Shown here piece after piece: positions 49,285-60,292 of a stretch of 64,000 bases of DNA. The stretch is taken from positions 496,001 to 560,000 of the forward strand of contig NZ_JAKWBK010000001.1 of NCBI RefSeq assembly GCF_022512515.1, in the 5' to 3' direction. Source of the DNA: Paraniabella hibiscisoli. Its GTDB lineage: Bacteria > Bacteroidota > Bacteroidia > Chitinophagales > Chitinophagaceae. Within the stretch, counting starts at the first letter, position 1; each line of letters opens with the position of its first letter. A program made the position numbers and the translations under genes. Below the pieces are notes generated by a model. That model was not told the DNA's origin and did not search any database. It worked only from the letters and a program-made list of their open reading frames with translations.

Positions 49285-51468
49285 TGTCTTTTAATGTTTT
49301 ACTGATTAAACTTTCGATTTCGTTTATAAAACTATTGCATTTTTCTGCCGTTGCGGTTTCTCCGTTATGGAGCAGCTTTCCTTTTTCGATAATTACTTTA
49401 TATACTGAATGTTCGGGTCCTAAAGAAGAAAACGTTGATTTCATCCTATGTAGTAACCGATCAATGGCACCTACATCTCCTCCATTACTTGCCGCAGCCA
49501 GGTCCGTTTTATCTTTCAGCCATTGTCTTTCCATTTCCTTTAATATCTCTGCCAGCACTTCTTTGTCATCGCCAACTATTGAGGTCAGAAAGCTAAGATT
49601 ATCATTACTTTCATCAGCACCAGTTCTCCCTTCTTCTAAAATACTGGAGCTTAGCGCCGGTTTTTCTATTTGTTTTAAATAATAAGCCATTTTTTGCACC
49701 AATAATTCTTCATCTACCGGTTTGGCCATATAATCTGAGAAGCCCGCTTCCATGCACTTCTGCACTTCACCCTCCGATACATAGGCCGTCATGGCGATTA
49801 CAGGTGTTTTAAGATACAATTCTCTGCGTAACAGTGAAATAGCAGTATACCCATCCATCACCGGCATTTGAATATCCATTAATACCAGGTCAAACACTTC
49901 TTTTCTCAGCAGGTTTACAGCTTCCTGACCGTTATCAATAATGCGAGGGATCAGGTTGTGCTTACTGAAAATATGTTTGAGCAATATCTGGTTGGCCTTA
50001 TTGTCTTCCACCAGCAAAACGCGGTAGTTTTCAAATGAATAAGTGGCAGCTACCTCGCTGCTTACAGTTTCTTCAATCACTTCCGCTTTTTCAAGTATAC
50101 AGGTAAAGTTAAATTCTGAGCCTTCATTTACATGGCTGTATACAGATATGGAACCACCCATTCGCTCTACCAGGTTTTTTACAATAGTTAGTCCTAACCC
50201 AGTTCCACCGTGCTGCCTTTGAGCCCCTTGCTCCAATTGTTCAAAACGTTCAAATATAGTTCCTATTTTATCTTTGGGAATACCAACACCGCTGTCTTTT
50301 ATAGTAAAACTCAGTTTGTAAAACTTCTGTTCCTCATCTACCCAAATAATACTGGCGCTTACTTCTATCCCCCTCTGTAGTAAACTTGATGGCATTGCTG
50401 ATGAGGTTGATAAAAATCTGTTGCAAACGGTCAGGATCTCCTACTACATGCTGCGGAATCTGCTCATCGATAAAATAATTGTGCACCAGGCCCTTATCCT
50501 GGATGGTGGCCGAGAACATTTTTTTGATCCTTGTAAAAAGATCATACAGGTTAAAGGGGCGATGTGCAATGGTGAGCTTTCCGGCCTCTATTTTAGACAG
50601 ATCCAATACATCGTTTACAATGTATAGTAAATTGTAGCCGCTGGATTTAATAATCTCTACATACTCTTTCTGTTTGGCATCCAGCTCGGTTCCATCAAGC
50701 AGGTTACCAAATCCAATAAGCGCGTTAAGCGGCGTGCGCAGCTCATGACTCATATTGGCCAGAAACTCGTCTTTTGCATTTTTGCTTTTAAGTGCAGCCA
50801 GTTCCGCTTCTTTTAATTCTTCTATTAGCTTTAGCTGTTGCGACTGCCTGCGGATGATGATGGTGGCTAACAAAAGAATGGCAATAATGGAAAATACAGC
50901 AAGTACACGGTTATACAGGGACAGTTTGCTCGCCTGCTCGGTATTGGTATCAAGGGTTTGCTGAAGATCATCTCTTAGCTCCCGCTGTAGCTGCATGCAA
51001 TTTTTATACACTTTGTTGCCCAGGTCAAGTATTCTCAGGGAGTCTATATTCAATTTTACCTGTTGAGCGTTACTACCTTTAATGGCTGCCAGTATTTTCT
51101 CCGAAATGTTTACCTGGGTATCAATGATGTTGTTAACAGAATCTGCTCTTGCCTTGGTTGGCCCCTCCGCAAATGAACTTAATACATAAGCATTGTAGCC
51201 GAGGGCATTTACAGAATCCTGGATCGATTGCAACCGGGCTTTATCCACCGGTAAAGCCGTGCCCCTTTTAGCTTACTTTCTAGCTCAAAAGACGTATTAA
51301 CGATCTCCTGGATACGGTTATTGAGATCAAAAGTTGAAACGGCCTTAAGATTCCCGGTTGTTAAAGCATTGGTTGCTTTATTGGTGAAAAACTGGGTCAC
51401 TACAATTAGCACCATTAACGCAAGTGCTAAGGTAACCACAGAAAAGAAAGCTACATTTTTTTATTCAT
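49271..51468 (-). CDS. hybrid histidine kinase with REC and HPt domains (frameshifts)
   Basis: It starts at 51468 (MNKK) and enters AFFSVVTLALALMVLIVVTQFF after a missing A near 51455. The sensor has two spans (second LAVFSIIAILLLATIII) flanking about 190 extracytoplasmic residues. The H-box MSHELRTPLNALIGF, N-box NLISNAIKFT, G-boxes DSGVGIP and GTGLGLTI make the kinase. A REC domain (VLMDIQMPVMDG, Lys in AKPVDEE) and a C-terminal HPt with LLHRMKSTFSSLG follow. Breaks near 51260 and 50370 are single-base. Restored length is about 734 residues. It sits downstream of a LytTR regulator; the HPt could pass phosphate to it. Confidence 0.9.
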
Positions 51469-51486
51469 GGTTGTGCAAAAAAACCG

Positions 51487-52194
51487 TTACAGCAATTGCA
51501 GGCTTTTCAGAAGCGCATCTTTATACGACTCTGAAATGGGTATAGCCTGACCATGCACATAAACAATTCTATCTTCGATATAATCAATCTTATCGAGCGC
51601 TATGGTATAGCTCCGATGAATGCGCATAAATTTCTGAGACGGCAATTTATCTTCAATGGCTTTTAAACTGCCATGAACTACATAACTTTTTTGGGGAACA
51701 TGTAATTTAATGTAATCGCCTTTGGCTTCGATCCACAAAATATCATTCATGTTCAGCTTCCGGATGACCTTATTATCTTTTACAAAAACAAAATCACTGG
51801 ACTCATCTTTCCCGATCTTAACGTTCTCGTTGCTCAACAGCTCTTTTGCGCGCTCTACGGCATGTAACACCCTGGCCAGAGAAAAAGGCTTTACAATGTA
51901 ATCTACCACGTTTAGCTCAAACGCTTCTACCGCGTAACCCTGTTTGGCAGTAGTGAAAATAGTAAGTGGCCTTTTCTGTAACATACGCAATAATTCAATT
52001 CCTGTTAAACCGGGCATCTCAATGTCCAGAAACAGCAGATCTATAGCATTATTCTCTATATAGGTTTTAGCTTTCAACGGATCGTCGAACTCTCCAATGA
52101 TATTAATACCATCAATTTTGATCAGGATTTGCTGAAGCAACATCCGGGCTACTTTATTATCATCTACTATGAGGCAATTTACTGGGCGATCCAT
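51487..52194 (-). CDS. LytTR response regulator
   Basis: The intact 235-residue protein has a receiver domain (LIVDDNKVARMLL; phospho-Asp in LLFLDIEMPGLTG; Lys in IVKPFS). The LytTR DNA-binding domain follows (ILWIEAKGDYIKLHV, PSQKFMRIHRSYTIALDKID), which in this family binds DNA through a beta fold. It is the first gene of the operon with the hybrid kinase 18 bases downstream. Targets unknown. Confidence 0.94.
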   Translation of the reverse strand: MDRPVNCLIVDDNKVARMLLQQILIKIDGINIIGEFDDPLKAKTYIENNAIDLLFLDIEMPGLTGIELLRMLQKRPLTIFTTAKQGYAVEAFELNVVDYIVKPFSLARVLHAVERAKELLSNENVKIGKDESSDFVFVKDNKVIRKLNMNDILWIEAKGDYIKLHVPQKSYVVHGSLKAIEDKLPSQKFMRIHRSYTIALDKIDYIEDRIVYVHGQAIPISESYKDALLKSLQLL

Positions 52195-52246
52195 AATCAG
52201 TTTTAAGCTAATATACGTATTCCAAAAGTATTAAATTTAAACATAT

Positions 52247-52272
52247 AAGCCCTGTTCCGCAGAACAAGGCTT
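52247..52272 (-). terminator. hairpin after atpA
   Basis: The stem AAGCCCTGTTC/GAACAAGGCTT (one mismatch) lies 40-60 bases past the atpA stop, but on that strand the tail is TATATG without a clean T run, so termination is uncertain. Confidence 0.5.
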
Positions 52273-52310
52273 ATTTATTTTTCGAACCACCACCCTTTCG
52301 GGCAGGTTTC

Positions 52311-53894
52311 TTATGCTTTTTTATACTGTGGGATAAGGCTGTTCGCCAATTCTACCATTTGTTTCAGACCCTCTTCAGGTAAATTTCCTTTTTTGAACTC
52401 AGCCATCAATTCAGGTAATTTATTTTCCATTTCCAGCAAGAAGTGGTCTTCAAACTCCCTAACTCTGTTTACGGGCACTTCTTTAATTAAACCGTTGGTA
52501 CCCAGGTAAATGATAGCAACCTGTTTTTCAACAGTAAACGGAGAATATTGCGGCTGTTTTAAGATCTCTACGTTACGGGCACCCTTATCAATTACGTTCT
52601 TTGTAGCAGCATCCAGGTCGCCACCGAATTTAGAGAAGGCTTCCAGCTCACGGTAAAGTGCCTGGTCTAATTTCAATGTACCAGCAACTTTTTTCATGGA
52701 TTTGATCTGCGCATTACCACCCACGCGGCTTACGGAGATACCTACGTTGATAGCCGGGCGGATACCTGAAAGGAACAGGCTCGACTCCAGGAATATCTGG
52801 CCATCGGTAATCGAAATTACGTTTGTAGGGATATATGCAGACACATCACCAGCCTGAGTTTCAATGATCGGAAGTGCTGTTAACGAACCTCCACCTTTTA
52901 CCAGGTGCTTAATAGAATCAGGAAGATCGTTCATATTTTTAACGATCTCATCGTTATTGATCACTTTTGCAGCTCTTTCCAGTAAACGGCTATGCAGGTA
53001 GAATACATCACCAGGGTAAGCTTCACGACCCGGAGGGCGACGTAATAACAGAGAAACCTCGCGATAAGCTACCGCTTGTTTTGAAAGATCATCATAAATG
53101 ATCAGCGCAGGGCGACCTGTATCACGGAAAAACTCACCGATAGCAGCGCCGGCAAAAGGAGCGTAGAACTGTAAAGGAGCAGGGTCAGAAGCAGAAGCCG
53201 CTACGATAGTAGTGTACTCCATAGCACCATTGTCCTGTAATGTTTTCATTACACCGGCAATAGTAGATGCTTTTTGTCCGATTGCTACATAAATACAATA
53301 TACAGGCTTACCTGCAGCGAAAAATTCTTTCTGGTTAATGATCGTGTCAACCGCGATAGCTGTTTTACCAGTCTGACGGTCACCAATGATCAACTCCCTT
53401 TGTCCACGACCTACAGGAATCATCGCATCAATAGCTTTGATACCAGTTTGCAGTGGTTCTTTTACCGGCTCACGGAAAATTACCCCAGGAGCCTTACGCT
53501 CTAAAGGCATTTCATATAATTCGCCGGCGATAGGGCCTTTACCATCAATAGGATTACCCAGGGTATTTACCACGCGCCCCACCATACCTTCACCTACTTT
53601 AATAGAGGCGATTTGTTTGGTGCGACGCACTTTAGATCCTTCTTTAATTCCTTTACCTTCACCCATCAATACCACACCCACATTATCTTCTTCCAGGTTC
53701 AACGCAATAGCGCGAACACCATCCTCAAACTCAACAAGTTCACCATAGCGTACATTTCCTAACCCGTAAACACGGGCAATACCATCCCCTACCTGTAACA
53801 CAGTACCTACTTCCTCTAAATCTGCGTGGGCATTAAAATTGCTCAATTGTTCCCGCAGTATGGCGCTTATTTCGTCGGGTTTAATTTCTGGCAT
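52311..53894 (-). CDS. atpA: ATP synthase F1 subunit alpha
   Basis: Alpha is the non-catalytic nucleotide-binding subunit of F1. The intact 527-residue protein has the N-terminal beta barrel ([28 protein letters not shown]). The P-loop is [15 protein letters not shown] (about residue 171), followed by [36 protein letters not shown] and the signature [18 protein letters not shown] [14 protein letters not shown]. It is not flanked by atpH or atpG, unusual because alpha is normally inside an F1Fo operon. Own promoter upstream. Confidence 0.97.
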   Translation of the reverse strand: MPEIKPDEISAILREQLSNFNAHADLEEVGTVLQVGDGIARVYGLGNVRYGELVEFEDGVRAIALNLEEDNVGVVLMGEGKGIKEGSKVRRTKQIASIKVGEGMVGRVVNTLGNPIDGKGPIAGELYEMPLERKAPGVIFREPVKEPLQTGIKAIDAMIPVGRGQRELIIGDRQTGKTAIAVDTIINQKEFFAAGKPVYCIYVAIGQKASTIAGVMKTLQDNGAMEYTTIVAASASDPAPLQFYAPFAGAAIGEFFRDTGRPALIIYDDLSKQAVAYREVSLLLRRPPGREAYPGDVFYLHSRLLERAAKVINNDEIVKNMNDLPDSIKHLVKGGGSLTALPIIETQAGDVSAYIPTNVISITDGQIFLESSLFLSGIRPAINVGISVSRVGGNAQIKSMKKVAGTLKLDQALYRELEAFSKFGGDLDAATKNVIDKGARNVEILKQPQYSPFTVEKQVAIIYLGTNGLIKEVPVNRVREFEDHFLLEMENKLPELMAEFKKGNLPEEGLKQMVELANSLIPQYKKA

Positions 53895-53955
53895 ATACTT
53901 TATTTAAATATTGGTTTTATTGCGGCTATTTTTATAGCCTTTATTTTTCAGGGTG

Positions 53956-53987
53956 CAAAAGTAGTATATCGTAAGGTTTGTAACAAA
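53956..53987 (-). promoter_or_regulatory. consensus promoter of atpA
   Basis: The -33 TTTG (53984-53987) and -7 TACTTTTG (53956-53963) are 20 bases apart on the minus strand, an exact Bacteroidota promoter. The leader holds a small GGCTA/TAGCC hairpin near 53922-53937. Confidence 0.75.
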
Positions 53988-54081
53988 ATTTTATTAGCAG
54001 TAAGTGTTCTGTCAATACTAATATATAGGAGTGTATGAGGGTTACTTTTCAACTTTTGGAGCATTAATTATAAATAAACGA

Positions 54082-54378
54082 ATGCTGACACTCTTTAAAA
54101 GACACAGATTTTTAAGCACCCTGCTTATTTTTTACTTTTTAGTGTTTGGGTATCTTATTTTCAACATTTTTATATTCCCACGTAGGTCTGCGCCGGGCTG
54201 TGACTTCAGTCCCTTAGTTTTCACATTTCTGGGTCCGGTGTTCGCAATAATTTGCTCACTTCCATTGTTGATCAAATTTTTTGTCAGCAAAAATCCGCTA
54301 CGCAGAGACTACCTGCTATTTATTTTGTTGCTTATAGTACCGATATCAATATGTATTCTTTTTCTGGCACTGACTTAA
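54082..54378 (+). CDS. small hydrophobic membrane protein
   Basis: From MLTLFKRHRF (54082) about 99 residues contain three likely membrane spans (FLSTLLIFYFLVFGYLIFNIFIF; FSPLVFTFLGPVFAIICSLPLLI; YLLFILLLIVPISICILFLALT). No family is recognised. An upstream in-frame ATG at 54031 is also possible. The gene converges on the DUF4920 gene. Confidence 0.55.
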   Translation: MLTLFKRHRFLSTLLIFYFLVFGYLIFNIFIFPRRSAPGCDFSPLVFTFLGPVFAIICSLPLLIKFFVSKNPLRRDYLLFILLLIVPISICILFLALT

Positions 54379-54389
54379 AATACCATCTA

Positions 54390-54861
54390 TTATTTCACTA
54401 CCAAAACACCCTCGGCCAGGAATCTCAACTGTTTTTGAGGTTCTTTTATGGCGTCAATTTCTGCCTGGCTTTTTTTGCATCTTTAGCGTAATGCTGTAAT
54501 TCTGCTACTGAAGTCGTTTTATTAAACGCAATTCCATCTAAAACAATCGATTTGCCCACAATATCCATAGGCACAAAGAAGGCATAATCCTTAAATTTTA
54601 CAAACATTTTACTTTTATCTTCCAATTCTACCTCCATCCAGCAGCCTTTTTTTGGGCAAGATGCCAGTACTTTTCCGGAAATTTTAGTTTCGATAGAGTC
54701 TTTTTTGACAGGTCTTTAGACACCTGGGAAAGAGCTACTACCCCCTTAGCGTCTACCTTTTCTCCGTAGGTATCACCAGCATTGGCGGGGCCTGCAGGAG
54801 GTTGTGCATAACTAAACTTTACCGCGCAAACCAGTAGAAAAAGGATGATTATTTTTTTCAT
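54390..54861 (-). CDS. DUF4920 family exported protein (frameshifts)
   Basis: The start at 54861 gives a signal peptide (MKKIIILFLLVCAVKFSYAQPPAGPANAG). The family signature CPKKGCWMEVELEDKSKMFVKFKDYAFFVP comes after a missing base near 54690. The end restores to AEIDAIKEPQKQLRFLAEGVLVVK after a base near 54465. Restored length is about 157 residues. In other members the CPKKGCWM pair may bind metal; role unknown. It lies opposite the DUF6580 gene start. Confidence 0.85.
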
Positions 54862-54910
54862 GTTACTATATATTAAGAGTGCAAATTTATAAAATATCTA
54901 TTTTTGCAGC

Positions 54911-55501
54911 ATGAACAAATTAAATGTAAGAGTAGGCGTACTGGTCGCCATTATTTTAGTAGCTGTTTTAAGCAGGCTGATTTTCTCTTATTATGAAATT
55001 TACAGCTTTTCTCCGCTGGTGGCGATTGCCCTGTTTGGCGGTTCGCAGTTTAAAAACAAAGGTTGGGCTTATTTTTTCCCGATCGCAGCTTTTTTAATAT
55101 CTGACCTGGCTTTTTACCTGGTAGGTAAAACAGGTTTTTACGGTGTTAGCCAGTTTTTTGTGTATAGTGCGATATTGCTGATCACGGCCCTGGGAACCAC
55201 TTTACACAATCCTAAAACGATCAAGATCTTAGGTTATTCGCTCACGGGTTCTGCTTTGTTCTGGATCATTTCGAATTTTGGCGTTTGGGTAGGTAGCCAA
55301 ATACCGGGATCAATAGAATTTGAACCAGGTCTTACCCTGGGAATGACCTACCTTAGAGCACTGCCCTTCTACAATGAGATTAGCACGCAAATGTTTCGAA
55401 ACGCTTTTGGCGGCGATATACTTTATACTTTTTTATTATTTGGCGTATACGCCCTGGCTCAAAAAACTAACCCTGCACTTCGTTATTCCAATTCACAATA
55501 A
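54911..55501 (+). CDS. DUF6580 family membrane protein, putative transporter
   Basis: The intact 196-residue protein has about six membrane spans, starting VGVLVAIILVAVLSRLIFSYYE and including FSPLVAIALFGGSQFKNKGWAYFFPIAAFLISDLAFYLVG. This matches the DUF6580 family, related in look to ECF-transporter substrate subunits, though no EcfT or EcfA gene is near. A TATTTTTG -7 element ends at 54906, only 4 bases before the ATG, so the message may be leaderless. Solute unknown. Confidence 0.82.
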   Translation: MNKLNVRVGVLVAIILVAVLSRLIFSYYEIYSFSPLVAIALFGGSQFKNKGWAYFFPIAAFLISDLAFYLVGKTGFYGVSQFFVYSAILLITALGTTLHNPKTIKILGYSLTGSALFWIISNFGVWVGSQIPGSIEFEPGLTLGMTYLRALPFYNEISTQMFRNAFGGDILYTFLLFGVYALAQKTNPALRYSNSQ

Positions 55502-55666
55502 ATAATCAAGCTGGCTCTATTATAGGTTTACACCAGCTATTGAACATATTGGAGCAGCGCATTGAAGCGCTGCTTTTTCTTTGCAACCATACCTACAACA
55601 AGAAATCTTTTAACTTTTTTACGTTATATATCAAATTACCTTTGCAGGCAAGATCAATTAATAGTT

Positions 55667-57857
55667 ATGATAGGAAAGGCTTTATTATCAACGGCTTTAG
55701 CAATTATATTTTCAACTTCTCTATGGGCTCAGGACGGAAATGGAATCAATATCCCGATTAACCGTCAGCTTTTTCATGAAAATATCATTAAAGAAAAAAA
55801 TTTACTGCTGGGTAGTGATGGTAAACAGGATGATGAATTTACCCTGCGGGGCAATGAAGATGCTGGTAAGCTGGCTACAGCAGCCATTAATAACCAGGTG
55901 GACGCCATCCGGTACCTGATAGAAACTGATACTAAAATTGAGCAGCGCCTGAAGCCTGGTTACCTGGTGGGGCTTACCGATATATTAAGACATATGCGTA
56001 CCGGCTGGCGTAAAAGAGAAGTGTTGCCCAGCCATTTTGCTCAAATATTTTCTTTATACAAAAACTCATTGAAGTAAATTCTGCTAAGGAATCAATCATT
56101 CCTTTATGTACAACATTTCCCCTACGATATTGCCTATACGGCTACGTTGCCCCGTATTTTTGAAGAAAACCCTAATTACAGCGAGTTGAAAGACCTCCTG
56201 ATCTTAAAATATGCGGCCCTGTACCCCAACAAGACTTTTTACCAGCTTACAAAATATACAAATTCCAAACATGCCGACAGCCTGATTAAGGCTATCGGAC
56301 GCCAATATCCTGAGCAACTGTATTCTTATGCCCAGGCCGGCAATTCGCTGGGATATAAAATTCGAAGCATCAAGGATGATAATTTCGTAAAAACAGTGGT
56401 GGGGCTTTCTGAAATGAAAAGCGGGCAGATTTATTTCCCTTTTTTGGACAACCTGGTAAAAGGAAAGATCACCATGGGCGAGCTGGATGCGGCTAAAGAC
56501 GACCGCGTAAAATATTACCGCCTATTGGTAAAAACGCAAATGGATTATGCCCGCCGTGCATTAAGCGGCGATACTGCCGTAGGTTTTACAGAACTGACCA
56601 ATCGTTTACAGAAAAAGGCGAGCGACGAATTTGTGAATGAAATTAATGCCCTGCATGAGGCTACTAACGCGGTGCGGTTTAAATGCCTGCAGGAGCTTAC
56701 GCCACAGGAGCTGTATTACCTGGCAGTACTTACGGATGGGTTGATCTACACCAGTAGCTATACTGCCGGAGTATACCCGCTAATGATGCAAAAAATGAAT
56801 AACCGGGGCGATTCGTTGTTAATGAGTCTTTCGTTTGACCATTACCGCAAATTCATCAGGCAGGCCGCAGGCTATAATACACTTAAAAATTTCTTCGGCA
56901 CTTTTAAAAGTAAAGATGATGCTACCGCTGTAATGACGGCTTTTGTAAACGGATTGGAAAAATCTAAGGGATTGGAAGATGGTGTGGATGTAGCAGACTC
57001 TTACGCCAGTCTTTATGAAACCCTTCCTGACCTGGCTAAGCAGATGTTGGGCAATATTAAGACGAATTACCAGAGAAATACGACGACCCGTAATAAACGC
57101 GGTATAGCGATTTATAATATCCTGGATAAATTATTCCTTTCGGCAGACCCTACCCGTAACATCAATCTCACCAAAGAATTGGGCATTCCGCCAGTGTACA
57201 GTGTTGCCTTTGACAATTTCACCAATGAAAAAGGCGAAATTATTACGCAAATGTTTTTTATGGCGATGAAGACGGGATGATGGATTTCGACATTTTCGTA
57301 CGCACTTTCAGTAACGATCCAAAATGGAAAGTAGACCAAAGCAACAGCAAATTTGTGGTAGCGAAAACAACATCGGGCGTACCTATTTACCTCTACGCCA
57401 ACAGGCCATTGGCCAATACACCCGACGAAGATTTTGTTGCTCAAAATGCTATGCAGGAATTTTTTGAAAAGAATAATCTATCTCCTACCGTAACCTTTCA
57501 CCGTGGCCATAGTTACCATGCTCCCACCAGTGTCAGCTATATTACGCCTACCAACCGGGTTGTATTTATGGGCTCCTGCGGCGGTTTTTTCCTGATCGAT
57601 TCTATTTTGAAAAAATCGAGTGATGCACATATTATTTCATCCAAGCAAACAGGCTACCGCGATATTAACCTTCCCTTTATACGCACGTTCCTGGAAACTC
57701 TTCGCCTGAAAAAAATATCGATTGGATATCTTTCTGGAAAGAATTTACATCAGTAGCAAAAGTTACAGGTATCGAGGATTATATCCCTCCTTATAAAAAC
57801 CTGGGTGCTTTATTTATTAAAGCATATAAAAAAGAAACCGGGGAGGAGGACTTATAA
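55667..57857 (+). CDS. large exported protein with a possible clan CD cysteine-peptidase dyad (frameshifts)
   Basis: It starts at 55667 (MIGKALLSTALAIIFSTSLWAQ, a signal peptide), 23 bases after a -7 element TACCTTTG. Breaks near 56070, 57260 and 57720 split the frame. Helical repeats fill about residues 60-530. The last 200 residues hold TVTFHRGHSYHAP and, 30 residues on, VVFMGSCGGFFLID: a hydrophobic strand leading to His-x-Gly and one leading to Cys-Gly-Gly. That recalls the catalytic His and Cys of clan CD (caspase/gingipain-like) peptidases. Restored length is about 730 residues. I know no named family; activity is hypothetical. Confidence 0.6.
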
Positions 57858-57940
57858 AATGTTTCTAACAACCGGAAAGTTCCTTTATTGTTAACGAACG
57901 GCTTTTGTTCTAACTGTTCTAATTTTTATATCTTGCGCGA

Positions 57941-59703
57941 ATGGAGCAGGGAAAGAAGTTATTTTTTGATGTTTCGAAGTTGCGACGCATATTTCAATAT
58001 GCAGCTCCCTACAAAGGCCGGTTTTACTGGTCAGTGATACTGGCAATTGTACTAGCAGCGCTTACCCCCGTACGCCCATTGCTCATCCAGTTAACAGTTG
58101 ACCAATACGTCGCACAATCTTTACCCAAAATGGTAATTTATGTTACCATTATACAAATGGGTATTATTTTGATAGAAACGCTGATGCGTTTTGCATTCTC
58201 TTTATTACCGCATGGTTAGGACAAGCAGTAGTAAAAGATATCAGGAATGCCGTTTACAAAAAAGTATTGGGATTAAACCTGAGACAGTTTGACCGTACAC
58301 CTATCGGAACATTAACCACCAGGACGATCAATGACATTGAATCCATCAATGAAATTTTTTCGGATGGCCTGATCCCTATTATTGCCGATCTTCTTTCTAT
58401 TGTGTGTGTGCTGGGTTATATGTTTTGGGTAGACTGGCAGCTAACGCTTATTGCGCTGATACCCTTCCCGATCATGATTGCAGCTACTTATTATTTTAAG
58501 GAAAGCATCAATAAATCTTTTTCAAAGTAAGAAATGCGGTAGCGGCATTAAATGCCTATGCACAGGAACATTTATCAGGTATGAGTGTGGTACAGGCTTT
58601 CGCTGCTGAAAGAAATGAGTTCAATAAATTTAAAGCCATTAACAAGCAGCACCGAAATGCCAATATCAATGCCATTTTCGCCTACTCGGTGTTCTTTCCT
58701 GTAATTGAAATTGTACTAGCCTTATCCATAGGTTTGATCGTTTGGTTTACTGCCAGGGAAGCATTAGGCCTTCAACAGAGTCAGCAGGGTGTAGTCGTTG
58801 CGTTTATTCTTTGTCTGAATTTACTGTTTAGACCTTTGCGCATGATCGCCGACAAGTTTAACGTAGTGCAAATGGGTCTTATAGCGAGTGACCGGGTATT
58901 TACAGTGCTGGATAATGACGACGAGGAAAAAGTTCCTGAGGGCGGCTACCTGTTACCGGAAAGCCGGGTAAAAGGGCAGATTGATTTTAAAGATGTAAGT
59001 TTCGCTTATGTAGATGAGCAATGGGTTTTAAAAGCCGTAAATTTTGACATAAAGCCAGGTCAAACCATTGCTATTGTTGGGCATACGGGTAGCGGTAAAA
59101 CCACTATTATCAGCCTGATCAATCGTTTCTATAATATTCAAAAAGGAACCATTGAAATTGATGGTATGGATATCAAAAAATTACCTCCTGATTACCTGCG
59201 TGAAAACATAGGTGTTTTGCAGGATGTATTTCTTTTTCAGGCTCTATAATGGACAATATTACACTGCGTAACCCTAATATAAAAAGGGAACAGGTAATTG
59301 CCGCAGCCAAAATGATCAACATGCATGATTTTATCATGCGCCTTCCCGGCGGATATGACTATAATGTAAAGGAACGTGGTGCAACCCTTTCGCTGGGACA
59401 AAGACAATTGTTATCTTTTATTCGTGCTCTCTATACGACCCTTCTATTCTCGTGCTGGATGAGGCCACGTCCTCAATCGATACAGAAAGCGAATTGTTAA
59501 TTCAAAAGGCTACGGATACGTTGATCCAAAACAGAACTTCCATCATCATTGCCCACAGGCTAAGCACCATTCGCAAGGCAGATAAAATACTGGTGCTTGA
59601 TAAAGGTAAATTAATGGAAGCCGGCACGCATAGCGAATTAATGGCCAAAGGCGGCTTTTATGCGAGCCTCCACCAGATGCAGTTTGAAAAAGAGATAGCG
59701 TAA
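57941..59703 (+). CDS. MsbA-like ABC transporter, fused permease and ATPase (frameshifts)
   Basis: This is an exporter half-transporter. The N-terminal permease has about six spans ([77 protein letters not shown]). The ATPase has Walker [10 protein letters not shown] (near 59090), signature LSLGQRQ and Walker [18 protein letters not shown]. Missing bases near 58213, 58520, 59240 and 59430 split it. Restored length is about 589 residues. Lipid or drug export is inferred from family. Confidence 0.93.
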
Positions 59704-59727
59704 AACACGCTCTTATTTAGAGATAAA

Positions 59728-60117
59728 CTAATGAGGAATGGTTTCCACTAAAATTTCTGTACCAGCCTTATCGTAATAAGTGCAAGTCATGTCGTTCATT
59801 ACGATCACCCATTTTTCTATGCCTGATTTAGCGCAATCATTGCAGAAAGTAGGATAATCGGTTTTTCCTTGCTGATGCGCTTTAAGATCTGCCTGAAATT
59901 GCTCCCTATTAGCAGACTCACCAATCATTAGTTCGTTGTATTTAGGTTCGGCAGATATTTGATAATTGTCTGCTCCAAAATAATTAATGTGGCCATCGGC
60001 AACAAAAGCCTCATAGCCGGTTACACCCAACGCTTTTATCTCTTGAATATAGGAAGGAAAGTCTGCCCCGGATTTTACTTTGCTATGTGCCTGTTTGATT
60101 TGCTCTACTGTAAACAT
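59728..60117 (-). CDS. DUF1398 family protein
   Basis: The 129-residue soluble protein starts at 60117 with MFTVEQIKQAHSKVKSGADFPSYIQEIKALGVTGYEAFVADGH. The middle has NELMIGESANREQFQADLKAHQQGKTDYPTFCNDCAKSGIEKWVI, the DUF1398 signature (YbcV-like in Escherichia). Function unknown. It converges on the ABC transporter, 24 bases apart. Confidence 0.85.
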   Translation of the reverse strand: MFTVEQIKQAHSKVKSGADFPSYIQEIKALGVTGYEAFVADGHINYFGADNYQISAEPKYNELMIGESANREQFQADLKAHQQGKTDYPTFCNDCAKSGIEKWVIVMNDMTCTYYDKAGTEILVETIPH

Positions 60118-60155
60118 TGACTGTTGTTTTAATAATGATTGCACAAAGATATTCT

Positions 60156-60192
60156 AAACCCCGAGGGAGTAAAACTTCATCCCTCGGGGTTT
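60156..60192. terminator. strong hairpin downstream of the GAF kinase gene
   Basis: A perfect 13-bp stem AAACCCCGAGGGA/TCCCTCGGGGTTT (60156-60168 with 60180-60192) lies about 100 bases past the kinase stop. The T tail is short on both strands. Confidence 0.6.
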
Positions 60193-60292
60193 CTTCCAAT
60201 GCGCCCAGCACAATTTCTACAATTATTCCATAATTGCCGGATTATACACTCAAGGTAAAATTGGATGCATTAACCCAAGGAGACAAGTACGA

